A DNA stretch of 64,000 nucleotides, taken from Powellomyces hirtus. Its lineage: Eukaryota > Chytridiomycota > Chytridiomycetes > Spizellomycetales > Powellomycetaceae. The stretch is from positions 310,001 to 374,000 of the forward strand of contig JAHLKG010000025.1 of NCBI GenBank assembly GCA_025526995.1, read 5' to 3'. Each line of letters begins with the position of its first letter. The first letter of the stretch is position 1. Below the pieces are notes generated by a model that worked only from the letters and a program-made list of their open reading frames with translations, was not told where the DNA came from and made no database searches. The translations under genes were made by a program, and so were the position numbers. Positions 9,767 through 19,123 of this stretch are shown here, piece by piece.

Positions 9767-11733
9767 ATGCCTACTGCAAGATCTCCCATTCAAGGAGTGC
9801 AGACCCGCCAACAAGCCCGTCAAGCCACACAAAAAGCCCAACGGGGTCCTGACGCTGAAGAAGACGTTAATATTGATGCCTCGATCTACCATGATTCCCA
9901 CGACGCAGATGCCGATGTGGATGGGATGAATCATGGAGAAATTCATGCAGACTCGGCGATAGTACCGTCCGAAGTACCGACTGACATTGTCATGGAAATT
10001 CTGCAGAGGTTCAAGATGGAAATCGACGAAAAGCTCGACCTTGGATGGACAGGTTGGAGAGGACTTTATTGACTAGTTCAAACCCTCTCGCTACATCAAC
10101 TTCCCATCAACAACCCGAGAAGCACGAAAAGCCTCATATCGGTGGTCATCCTATGGCCGTCTCACCGATGGGAAGCCCAAAAGCGGGCCTTGAGTACCCT
10201 TTTCTACATCAACACATTACTCACGGCGAAGTTGAAGCCCCAGTTGCCCCTCACTTTCGTCCATCTTCCCCAATGGAGAGCACAACAACTACGAGCAGCA
10301 GAAAGAGCGATGATCAAGACGCACAACGTACATCATTCGCATACTTCAAATCTGCAATTGATGCAGTATCTACATTCGACGGGACGGGAAATCTCTCAAA
10401 ACTTGCCAACTTCATCGATCAACTTACTCTAGTCTTTCGCCTAAAACCTGTATCTGAAGAAGAACAACTCTCATTCATCTTCACGAAGCTCTCTGGCGAA
10501 GCAAAACAATGGTATCGTAATCATCAGAAAGATGCCAAACAAGGGATGGTGGAGCCCATCACGGATTGGGAATCCTTCAAGCCTCCATTCCTCTAGCGTT
10601 ACCAACCAAGCGATCACAAAGAAACTTTGCTCACTCAACTTGAAAGACTCCAACAAGGAAGTCATTCCATCTCGCAGTACAATACCTCATTCACGAAGAT
10701 TACAAGTCAAATCCCCTTGAAGGTGCCGTTCGAAATCTACAAGTGGTTTTACCTTCGCGGAATGAATGAACATCATGCAGAGCTCGTCAGAACTCAAAGT
10801 TTCAAGGATCTCCATGGCCTCATGGCAGCTGCCAAGCGTCTGGATAACGGAAGTAACAAGAGTAACCAAAATAACCGGTTCGCCAAAAAGAGCGAAAACA
10901 TCGCGCTCGAAGCCCAACCTTCAAAGAAAGACGGCTCAGGTCCCAAGAAGACCGACGCGAAGAAGACCACAGACTCGAAGAAGAGACAGAACTTCCCCTG
11001 TTGGTTATGCAATTCGAATGAACATACCCCATTCAATTGTCCCCTCAAAGCCAAGGCAGTCGAAGCCTTAAAACCCGCTGCTAATGCCAACATTGCAGAA
11101 GCACATAACGCCACTACATTGGCTTACCTGGATTCGGGCTGCTCACAGCACATGACAAATGACATTTCCATTCTCGAATCCTACGAAGAGCACTCAACGA
11201 GCGTCAGATTTGGAAACAACGCCTTTCTTGATGCCAAAGCGAAAGGGAACGCTATCTTGAAGCTTCCAGATGGAGATGTACCTCTCACTGATGTTCTCTA
11301 CGTTCCGAAACTCGCCAAAACTCTCATCTCGGTCTCCGCTCTCGCCAAAGATGGAAAGAGAGTCACCTTTGAAGATGAGAGCGCCGTCATTCAAGACTGC
11401 AATGGCACTACAAATGACATCACCATACCTCTTGTTCGAGGAATGTACCACATCTCGCCAACTCCGATGGCTTTCGCTACTCAAACTTGCTCAAGGACAA
11501 ACGCGTCCAATGTACCGACACACGCGTCGAAAAATACATCTACCGAATTGACAAAATGGACAAACGCGTCCAATGTACCGACACACGCGTCTGATACATC
11601 GATTCAAGCGCTCAACCTGTCAACAGACGCTACCGGCATCTCGATCACGCGTTCTACTTCGATCCAAGCCACGTCGGAGGGGCCGGCCGCCCCAAATGGG
11701 GGGCCAGCCGGCCAGCCCCCCACTGGAGAGTGA
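9767..11733 (+). pseudogene. Copia Gag and protease region, broken
   Basis: Gag starts at ATG 9767 (MPTARSPIQGVQTRQQARQA). The frame shifts near 10040, where the sequence continues as MDRLERTLLTSSNP in the next phase. A Gag core follows (YFKSAIDAVSTFDGTGNLSK, EEEQLSFIFTKLSGEAKQWY). TAG at 10594 interrupts it in frame, and it resumes as LLTQLERLQQGSHSISQYN. A zinc knuckle CWLCNSNEHTPFNC lies near 11000. The aspartic protease motif AYLDSGCSQHMTND near 11120 is the copia-type DSG site and is intact. The frame ends at 11733 in GC-rich sequence after a duplicated segment (11498-11529 and 11561-11592). Confidence 0.88.
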
Positions 11734-11880
11734 GAGTTGTGGGTGCTGTGGTGGGGGGCAGGCTGCCCCAAAGGCATCGGATGATGCCAAGGATGGTGCC
11801 CCCTCGGGGGCACCATCCGCCGTTGCCGCCGCCACCGCTGTTTCGGCGGCTTCTTCTGGGGCTGGTTCTGGTCCCTCTTC
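11498..11880 (+). repeat. Duplicated and hairpin-rich insert between protease and integrase
   Basis: A 32-bp segment beginning ACAAACGCGTCCAATGTACC occurs at 11498-11529 and again at 11561-11592. It is followed by GC-rich sequence containing GGCCGGCC, GGGGGCAGGCTGCCCC and an inverted repeat in which GGATGGTGCCCCC is followed two bases later by GGGGGCACCATCC (11792-11819). Base composition here differs strongly from the rest of the element. It encodes Ala/Gly/Ser/Pro-rich linker in the pol frame. Confidence 0.75.
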
Positions 11881-14554
11881 TCCTGTCAACAAAGGAACCC
11901 TCTGGCATCACCGATTGGGCCATCCTGGCACTCACATCATGAAGCAACTCAAGCTCCCAATGACCAACGAAGTCTGCAAAGGTTGCGAGTTTGGTAAGCA
12001 CAAGCGCTCACCATTCAACGGTACGATGACACGGTCCAAGACGCCACTCGATCGCCTACATTTCGACCTGAACGGTCCGCACATACCCGCGGTTGGCAAT
12101 GAGAAATATGCCCTCGTTGTGATTGATGACTATTCACGCTTCACATGGATCTTCTTCTTGAAGACGAAGAGCGAATCTACTGCAAAATTGATTGAATTCA
12201 TCAATTTCATCGAAAAACAGACCAACAAAAGGGTCAGACAACTTCATTCCGTTCGAGGGGGGGAGTTTGTCAATCACGATCTGAAAGAATTCATTTCGAA
12301 AAAGGGCATCCTGCACGAACTCACCGCTGCAGATTCCCCACAGTCCAACAGTGTAGCTGAAAGGTTCAACCTCACCCTGTTCGACACCATTCGTTCATTG
12401 GAACACTCATACGGCATCCCAAAACAACTCTGGACCGAGTTAGCGGCTACATCAGTCTACTTACGGAATCGCCTACCCCACAAGTCCAATAACAACATTT
12501 CGCCGTACGAACGGCTCAACGGCGAAGAGCCCTCACTTTCTCACCTTCGTGTGATTTGGGCCGATGCCTTCGTGCATCTTGTCAAGAGAAAACAAGTCTC
12601 AAAGTTGGCACCGCGCGCCACACGTCTCAAACTCATCGGTTACGAATTTGACGGCGCTTACCGCTGTTGGGATGACAACCGTCAAGAAATAGTCATTTCT
12701 TGCAATGTAACGTTCGACGAAATCTCAGCACTCGAACTCGCGAAAGACTACATTCCGCCCGAAGAACTCTACGAAGTCGAAGAGATTCTCGACTCACGTG
12801 ATGGCCCGGAAGGCCCCGAATTCCTCTGCAAATGGCTAGGATTCGAAGACGAAGATAAGACATGGGAACCGCTCGAAAATGTCAATCATTTGACAGTCTT
12901 TGCTGACTACATCAACGAGAAGACGGCGATCGCTCTTTCGGCTGCAAGTACCAAAGAACCCCAAACCTACAAACAAGCGCTCTCATCAGACGACACGCCA
13001 AAGTGGACCGAGGCCATAAATGCTGAATTGAAGTCCCTTCATACCAATGAAACATGGGAAGTCATTAACCCCAAATCCTTATCGCACAATCAACGGCCCA
13101 TCCGCACTAAATGGGTATTTAAGATGAAGCGAGACCTGAATGGTCAACCCCAACGATACAAGGCCCGGCTTGTAGTGAAAGGCTTCGAACAATGCTACGG
13201 CATCGACTACAACGAAACCTACGCTCCGGTTGCCAAGATAGCTACCCAACGCGTCCTTCTCGCTCTTGCCGCCAGTCTAGGCTTGAAATGCCATCAAATG
13301 GATGTAGTAACCGCATTCCTGAATGGGATTGTTACCGAGACCATCCTAATCTACGCACCTGAAGGCTCTGGCTTTCCGCCCGGGACCATCCTTCGACTCC
13401 GAAAGGCCCTCTACGGTCTGAAACAAGCCCCGCGTGAATGGTACTCCCTACTTCACAAAGAACTGACTTCTTTGGGATTCAAGCGCCTGGCAAATGACAA
13501 TGCCGTCTACATCAGAACTCTACCTGAAAGTGACTCATCGCAGTACATCTCCGTCTACGTCGACGATCTCCTCATTTTCGCAAAGACCGAATCGGAAATC
13601 TCGTCAATCAAGACATCCCTGCACAACAAGTTCAACATGACAGACCTAGGCGAAGTCAACCACTACCTAGGAATGAGAGTTCGACGCAATTACTGAAGGC
13701 ACGTCATCTATCTCGATCAAGAGTCATATGTAAATGACATCCTCGAGCGCTTTGGTATGCAAGATTGCAAGCCCGTCAACACTCCGATGGACCAGACCAA
13801 GCTCGAACCCTACGAAGTCGAAAATACAAAGACTTCACCTAACCTGCAAGAAGGAGAATATCGCGAAATCGTTGGTTCTCTCATGTACCTGATGATATGC
13901 ACGCGTCCTGACATCGCTGTCGCAGTCAGTATGCTTTCTTGCTTTGCAAGCAATCCTTTGCCTCAACATCTGCAAGCTGCAAAGCGCGTTCTTCGCTACC
14001 TACGGGGAACATCAGATTACAGCCTCTGCATCGGCGGAAATAACGTCACCCTTCATGGCTACAGCGATGCCGATTGGGGAAACAACATCATTGATCGACG
14101 GTCAATCACTGGCTACCTTTTCTACATTGGAAATGCGGGCCCTGTTACTTGGGCTTCAAAGCGCCAACCCATCGTTGCTCTCTCATCTACCAAAGCTGAA
14201 TACATGGCACTTTCATTCGCCACTCAAGAGACAATCTGGCTTCGCTCACTTCTGCAAGAACTCCAAATCCCCAAATATCTCGATGAGAATGCTTGACCTA
14301 CAACGATCTACGAAGACAATCAGTCATGCATCTCGTTGGCAATGAATCCCGTGCATCACGCCCGTACCAAGCATGTCGACAAGGAGATTCATCTGGAGTA
14401 CTTACCCACCGCTGAAATGGTAGCCGACTCACTTACGAAGCCTTTACCGGCCCCGGCATTCAAATACCATCGCGAAAGCATGTGCATCAAGCACTGCAAC
14501 AGCACCATCACGCCAATGACGAAAGCGTCCATGACGGAGCTCCCGAATGAGTAA
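11573..14554 (+). pseudogene. Copia Pol (integrase-chromodomain-RT-RNase H), broken
   Basis: One frame runs from 11573 to 14554, with TGA stops at 13694-13696 and 14294-14296. The integrase zinc finger reads WHHRLGHPG then CKGCEFGK. The catalytic core has the first Asp (HFDLNGP) and Glu (NSVAERFN), but the motif usually RSDxGGEF reads HSVRGGEF, so the second catalytic Asp is Val. A chromodomain (12770-12922) follows. RT has TKWVFKMKRD, ARLVVKGFEQ, QMDVVTAFLNG and an intact YVDD at about 13556. RNase H continues after the first TGA (YSDADWGNN, LSSTKAEYMALS). KHVDKEIHLEYLPTAEMVAD lacks roughly a dozen residues normally found between KHID and the conserved E.EY.PT segment. Confidence 0.92.
12770..12922 (+). 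other. Chromodomain inside copia Pol
   Basis: Fifty-one codons in frame with integrase and RT read YEVEEILDSRDGPEG, then FLCKWLGFEDEDKTWEP, then LTVFADYINE. This follows the chromodomain pattern of HP1 and chromoviruses. The three cage positions are Tyr (YEVEEI), Trp (CKWLGF) and Phe (LGFEDE), so a methyl-lysine cage could form. Gypsy chromoviruses carry such a domain at the integrase C-terminus; copia elements normally do not. There is no stop or frame change between it and the flanking integrase and RT sequence, so it is part of the polyprotein rather than a later insertion. Confidence 0.9.
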
Positions 14555-14581
14555 AATCCCATCATTGCAGATCGATTGCTC

Positions 14582-14591
14582 GGACAGGGGG
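14582..14591 (+). promoter_or_regulatory. Copia polypurine tract
   Basis: GGACAGGGGG directly precedes the 3' LTR and is the expected plus-strand primer site. Confidence 0.7.
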
Positions 14592-14956
14592 TGTATTGGA
14601 ATGTTGAGACTTGCGTACTCAACGTTTGGTCCTTACATTAGATCCTTACTTGGATTCTCCAACTAGAACGCATGACCGTCATACCGGTAATGCTAAGAGC
14701 TGAATTGGATCACGTGTGATCACGTGATTGGAGAAAAAGTAGATTAGAACGCTCGAAGCGAGACATTACCGATAAGACTTTAAGACATAAAATACATTCA
14801 CATACATTACATCTCCGTGCATCTGACAACGCTACATTGTCAACTGCATCTCAGAAGAGCTCTGTAACCCCCCTTTACAAAGTATACTGGAGGCCACATC
14901 GAATTCGGCCAATCCTCTGCATTTCTGATAAAGTACTGGAAACGCCAATATCTCCA
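14592..14956 (+). repeat. Copia 3' LTR (365 bp)
   Basis: Begins TGTATTGGAATG and ends ATATCTCCA, with TG..CA ends intact. It pairs with 9284-9648; differences by eye include CCAACTAGAACGCATG against CCGACTAGAACGCGTG. CACGTG lies at 14711-14716 and 14721-14726. Confidence 0.93.
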
Positions 14957-14974
14957 ATATAAAGATGGTGATGG

Positions 14975-15068
14975 CAGTGAGATTGTGGAGATAGAGACAG
15001 ATGCAGAGACAGGGGCGGAGACAGAGACGGAGACAGAGACGGGGACAAAGATAGAGACAGAGACAGAC
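14975..15068 (+). repeat. (GAGACA)n-like microsatellite
   Basis: Imperfect GAGACA/GAGACG units run up to the solo LTR. The LTR inserted into this array, which supplies the CAGAC duplication on both sides. Confidence 0.85.
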
Positions 15069-15343
15069 TGTAATAATACTAGGTCCGTTGCCAGAGTCTA
15101 GTCTTCTATTTGGGAATTCCCTATGTCTAATTCTACTGTAAGATCTCTAAGTCTTGAATACGCCCTTGTCGGAGTATTCCTGCTTTTCTTCTGGACCGCG
15201 AGGCGGTCCTGGTCACGTGATGGCCATCCGTGGCCATCCCTGAGGTCTAGTACCCTTCAGGATGCTGACGCTAGCATCCATCTCGCGCAGGGCCCTTCCC
15301 AACGTGTATCTAGGCTTAGGCTGGTGAGCCACGCCTCATTACA
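15069..15343 (+). repeat. Solo LTR of the gypsy family
   Basis: This 275-bp LTR begins TGTAATAATA and ends CATTACA, homologous to 6181-6455. It is bounded by a perfect 5-bp duplication, CAGAC at 15064-15068 and 15344-15348, so it is a clean insertion reduced to one LTR by LTR-LTR recombination. It differs from the 5' LTR of the resident element at a number of sites, so it came from another copy. CACGTG is at 15214-15219. Confidence 0.93.
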
Positions 15344-15390
15344 CAGACTGGGACACCAAAGCAGATGCTTCTGCTATAGATTCTGATGAG

Positions 15391-15492
15391 TCAACTTTCT
15401 GCTGTTGCGGTACGGATTTGAGATCCGACAGTCTTGGCAGGAGTAGTAAGCTCGAAGCCGTTTATGCGTAGGCCATTTTTGGTGCAAGCCAT
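15391..15492 (-). other. Short unknown ORF after promoter-like module copy B
   Basis: On the minus strand an ATG at 15492, about 15 nt past the shared module, opens a 33-codon frame (MACTKNGLRINGFELTTPAK...) ending TGA. It is unrelated in sequence to the 32-codon frame after copy A but is similarly placed and sized. No domain recognised. Confidence 0.3.
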
Positions 15493-15506
15493 GGTGAGGA
15501 GAGGGT

Positions 15507-15588
15507 CAGGATCGCGAACGGTGTGCTTAAACGAGTTTTCTGGGTCAGGAAGTCACAATGGGCATGCCGTTCATGATTCTGGTCTTTA
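15507..15588 (-). repeat. Promoter-like module copy B, left part (split by Harbinger)
   Basis: GTCAGGATCGCGAACGG to GGTCTTTA matches the reverse complement of 8876-8959 almost perfectly. The module resumes at 19161 after the transposon. Confidence 0.88.
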
Positions 15589-15625
15589 GAGCATCTTTAA
15601 CGGCAGGCATTTAATTGTGGCACAG
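15589..15625 (+). repeat. Harbinger left terminal inverted repeat
   Basis: 37 bp, exact reverse complement of 19124-19160. CACGTG follows at 15630-15635. Confidence 0.95.
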
Positions 15626-15734
15626 CAGTCACGTGTGAAACCCCGAATTTTTAAAGTTCCCACTTGCCGACCTACACGTTGACGCTATTTCTTGCTTTAC
15701 TTTCTTGAGTAATGCCCAAATAGACCGGTCGAGA

Positions 15735-17138
15735 ATGCTTGACAAACTCTGGGCCAAGTACGATACAAGGCAGTGGGGTAGGCGCATTTTACAATGGAGA
15801 CTGGAACAAAAAGAAGATGTGGAAAGAAAAACAGCAAGAAAGCGCCTCCGCAATCGTGACCGCCTTAGGGCACTCGGACAAGAGCGTCTAATTCAAGACT
15901 ATTTCAGCGCTGATTGCATCTACAGTGAAAAGGATTTCAGGCGCCGCTTCCGAATGTCACGTCAGCTTTTCCTGCGTATCCAAGCAGATCTGTGCAAAAG
16001 TGACTGCTACTTTAAACCAGTAAGTACGCTACTAAGTACCCGTTGGCCACGCAGTACGTGGCCACGCAGTATGTTTGTATTAATCACAAATTCTGCAATA
16101 GCGTCGTGACTGTACAGGACTTACTGGTCTTTCATCCGAACAAAAGCTTACTGCCGCACTACGCATGTTCGCCTACGGTGTTGCAGCAGATGCTGTGGAT
16201 GAGTACGTTCGCTGCGCCGAAGCTACTGCAACAGTTGCATTACACCGCTTCTGTGCTGCCATTGTGCACATCTATGCCGCTACTTACCTGAGACCGCCAA
16301 ACCAAAATGACCTAAATCATATATTGCGGATCAACAGGCAACGTGGTTTTCCTGGACTGCTTGGTTCTCTGGACTGCATGCTCTGGGCATGGAAGAACTG
16401 TCCTCGAGCGTGGGCCGGTCAGTTTCAAGACAAGGAAAAGGTTCCGACAATTATTTTGGAAGCGGTTGCAACCTACGATTTACGAGTTTGGCATTGCTTT
16501 TTCGGCGTCCCCGGCGCTAACAATGACATTAATGTCTTGGACCACTCCCCTCTCTTTGATGACCAACTGGCTGGTCGCACACCAAACCTTGATTACGAGA
16601 TTAATGGACATCAATACACTCAAGGTGTGTTGCGTGATGCGTTGTGCGTACCTGCGCATTGCATGGTACAATACTGCATAGCATATACTCACGAAGAGCA
16701 TTACTAGGATATTATTTGGTGGATGGAATATACCCTCCTTGGACGATGTTTGTGCAGACGTTCTCACAGCCTGACTGCGAAAAAAAGAAGTTCTTCGCCC
16801 AAATGCAGGAGGCAGTGCGCAAAGACATAGAGCGTGCCTTTGGAGCATTACAAGTGCGGTGGCACATTATTCAACGGCCCGCTCGTGGATGGCATCGCGC
16901 GCAACTGGGAAATATCATGAAAACCTGTGTGATTTTGCACAACATGATTATTGAGGATCAAGGAGATGCGGCAATGGAAGATATAGCAGAGGATATTGCC
17001 GACATTAACATCTCTTTGGGCGGTTGCGAAGAAACATCGCAACAAATAAGGAGAAAAACATTGCGTGACTCTGTGCTTCATCATCAGTTGCGCGCAGACC
17101 TGATACAACATTTATGGGAATGGAAGGGTAGTCAATAA
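15735..17138 (+). CDS. PIF/Harbinger DDE transposase
   Basis: Three exons, 15735-16019, 16102-16624 and 16708-17138, join in phase to give 412 aa. The introns are 82 and 83 nt with GTAAGT..TAG and GTGTGT..TAG ends. ATG 15735 is the first in-frame Met. The N-terminal part is basic (RKTARKRLRNRDRLRALGQE) and includes the typical FRRRFRMSRQLFLRIQ. The DDE_Tnp_4-type core has D186 in GSLDCMLWAWKNCP, D237 in GANNDINVLDHSPL and E311 in RKDIERAFGALQVRW, so all three catalytic residues are present. GYYLVDGIYPPW is restored only after splicing the second intron. It would cut and paste the element in the nucleus, with the Myb/SANT partner at 17876-18949. Confidence 0.93.
16047..16073 (+). repeat. CCACGCAGTACG motif pair in transposase intron 1
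   Basis: CCACGCAGTACG at 16047-16058 and CCACGCAGTATG at 16062-16073 lie wholly in the first intron. Related copies lie in the intron of the convergent Myb-like gene. Confidence 0.85.
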
Positions 17139-17336
17139 ATTACACAAATCGTTTGCAATCCCTAAAACATGTCAGTGCGACTTAATGAGAGCATGCGAGC
17201 GTGCCACCCAAACTGGAACCTTTTGATATATCCCTTAAGGGTTAACTGTTTCTTTGACACATGTCAATATGTCTTAAAAGCGTTTTTATACTTATACTAT
17301 ACTAGGGTAGCAATGCCCCGCTGTTTCCTCATCACA

Positions 17337-17799
17337 ATGCCTCACCCCAAAAAGCCAAGAATCCAAACTGACGCTGAGCGTCAAGCTGAAGAGGATGCAG
17401 CAGCTCTTGTTAGATTTGTTGAGCTTCTATAGTACCTATGACATACCACTTAATTTCTTTGTATCAGGTTGCAAGACGCTCAGTGCAGCTTCGTCAGCTG
17501 CAGCGCCAGTACCCACGCCTCTACCAAGAGGCAATGAAGGAGTACCTTGACGAGGTAAACTGGGATATGGCCGCGGCAAAGGTAAGTGTAACATCATTTT
17601 TTGCTGACCCCGTTTGTACTAACTGCGGCAACTTGTAACTCAGACCAAGTTTGATCAAGTGACCGCATACGCGGAGAAATGGGTCCGTGCCTTTGCTTGG
17701 AGGGAAGGGGAGGGAAGAAGGAGGGGAGAAGAGGGGACGGGGCACAGAGGAAGTGGAGGAGGAGGCGCAGGAGCAAGTGGAGGAGGAGGAAGTGGGTGA
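17337..17799 (+). CDS. Possible third Harbinger ORF, small charged protein
   Basis: Three exons, 17337-17408, 17468-17581 and 17644-17799, give 113 aa. An in-frame ATG at 17313 would add eight residues. The second intron (62 nt) has strong GTAAGT..CTCAG ends. The first (59 nt) uses GTTAGA..TATCAG, a donor also used in the SH3-RA-RA gene. The product begins MPHPKKPRIQTDAERQAEED, has a helical middle (LRQLQRQYPRLYQEAMKEYL, AYAEKWVRAFAWRE) and ends in a Gly-rich tail. I recognise no family. It lies between the two known transposon genes. It may be an accessory protein or non-coding sequence that happens to splice open. Confidence 0.4.
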
Positions 17800-17875
17800 A
17801 AGTCCTGAGCAAAGCGACCGTTAAACTCAGTGGCTACCTTAACCGGTGGACAGTTTTTTTATTCACGCATGAATA

Positions 17876-18949
17876 CTAGCTGCTATCCTCATTTTGCAGC
17901 TCTTTGGCCAAGTCAAACAAGGCCTTTTGAGCAATGGAGCTTTCACGCCCAAAAAGCTGTACCAGTCTTTCTACTTTGCTAAGACGCTGCTCGTCCTCCT
18001 TCAATTGTAGCTCACGTTGCTGTATTTCCAGCTGTTGCTTCACAAGTTCCAACTCTTCATCCTTCGATAAGTCTTCATCTCGTCGGCGCTTTGCTTGTTT
18101 GATACCAATTGGACGGACCTCGTCCTCTTCTCCTGCTGCCTTTTGTGGCGTTTTCTCGCTGTCTGCCATAAATCTAAATGAAGTTGATGTTAAAGCATTT
18201 CTTTACCACGCAGTGCGCATCGCGCAGGTACGCACAACATGACCACGCAGTACGCAGGTATGCATCACACACTATGTTGCCACGCAGTACTTTCCCACGC
18301 AATTAATTGCTTACCTGGGGCAGTTCTGCAGTAGATTGTAGGCGTGCAGCAGGACAAACTTTTGCTTTTCCGCTCCGTAGTAAAAGTCTTCTCCTAGAAG
18401 AACGATTTGGTCTCTAGTGGCACCACTGGACAATGAAGCTGTGGCTGAGCATATATGTCCTGCGAATTTGGCAACTGCGCGAGACACAACCCCCCAGCGG
18501 TTTTTCAACGAGCTTCTGGTCCGCGCTTCGTCTGGTGGATTGTCGTTGAACACCTTATGGATTCGACTCCAAAATGCATCCGCTTTTTGCTCGTTGCCGG
18601 TGATGGGGTCCTCAGATATCTGAACCCAGACCACGCATAGGCGCTCGTCTTCTGTGCGAGAGAACCCTTTTCCTCTTGCACCACGCCACAAGAATGATTC
18701 TGAGGGAGGTGTGGCCTGCGCTTGCGGTGCAGGTGTTTGGCATGGAGTTAGCGGTGTGGCCTGTGGCGGAGCTGGCAAAGCCAAAGGGAGATGTATAGGC
18801 GGGACAAGTAGGCTGCTTTCTCCAGATTCTGTGTAGGTAGCTCCAGTATATGCGGCCGGGTTCTGTTTTAGCAAAGCTTGCGCAGCAACAGAATGCGGGT
18901 TTTGAGCAATCAACTGTGCAATTCGTGTTATAATATTGGGGTCTGCCAT
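17876..18949 (-). CDS. Harbinger Myb/SANT-like DNA-binding protein
   Basis: Two exons, 18315-18949 and 17876-18173, separated by a 141-nt GTAAGC..TTTAG intron, give 310 aa. The start is ATG 18949 (MADPNIITRIAQLIAQ). After a Pro/Ala-rich N-terminus comes a Myb/SANT-like segment (GFSRTEDERLCVVWVQISED, FWSRIHKVFN, SSLKNRWGVVSRAVAKFAG). The C-terminal exon begins near RPIGIKQAKRRR, as in NAM-associated proteins, and ends in a Glu/Gln-rich coiled coil. In PIF/Harbinger elements this protein brings the transposase to the nucleus and the terminal repeats. The gene is convergent with the transposase. Confidence 0.88.
18206..18306 (+). repeat. CCACGCAGTACG-type motifs in the Myb-like gene intron
   Basis: Copies start at 18206 (CCACGCAGTGCG), 18243 (CCACGCAGTACG), 18280 (CCACGCAGTACT) and 18295 (partial, CCACGCAATTA). 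All lie in the 18174-18314 intron and have the same plus-strand orientation as those in the transposase intron. Confidence 0.82.
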
Positions 18950-19123
18950 GACGAATGGCAACTTTACGGGACCGACTGTTCGGAGGCTTCATTTTAAAAG
19001 CTGGGAGCCAACCGGTTTCAAATATGAACTGTGGCGCAGGAAAGTAGCGACGCTTAGTACAAAATAGTGCCCCCGCGCCACACCTATAACAGTGCTTTCG
19101 GAACCACGGGCTTCAAATTCTGA

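Larger units (their letters stand above)
9284..14956 (+). mobile_element. Ty1/copia retrotransposon with chromodomain, decayed
   Basis: The order is LTR, half-tRNA primer site, gag, protease, integrase, chromodomain, reverse transcriptase, RNase H, polypurine tract, LTR. Integrase before RT defines the copia superfamily. LTRs are about 97% alike by eye, so insertion was moderately recent. The coding region is damaged by two frame changes (near 10040 and between about 11480 and 11730), three in-frame stops (TAG 10594, TGA 13694, TGA 14294), a V in place of an integrase catalytic Asp, and a small gap in RNase H. No target-site duplication is visible: the left flank is GCTAA and the right flank ATATA. 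Confidence 0.94.

Noticed and set aside
11604..12001. Minus-strand frames of 70-115 codons in the copia element
   Set aside because: They are antisense shadows of the GC-rich insert and integrase, without domains.
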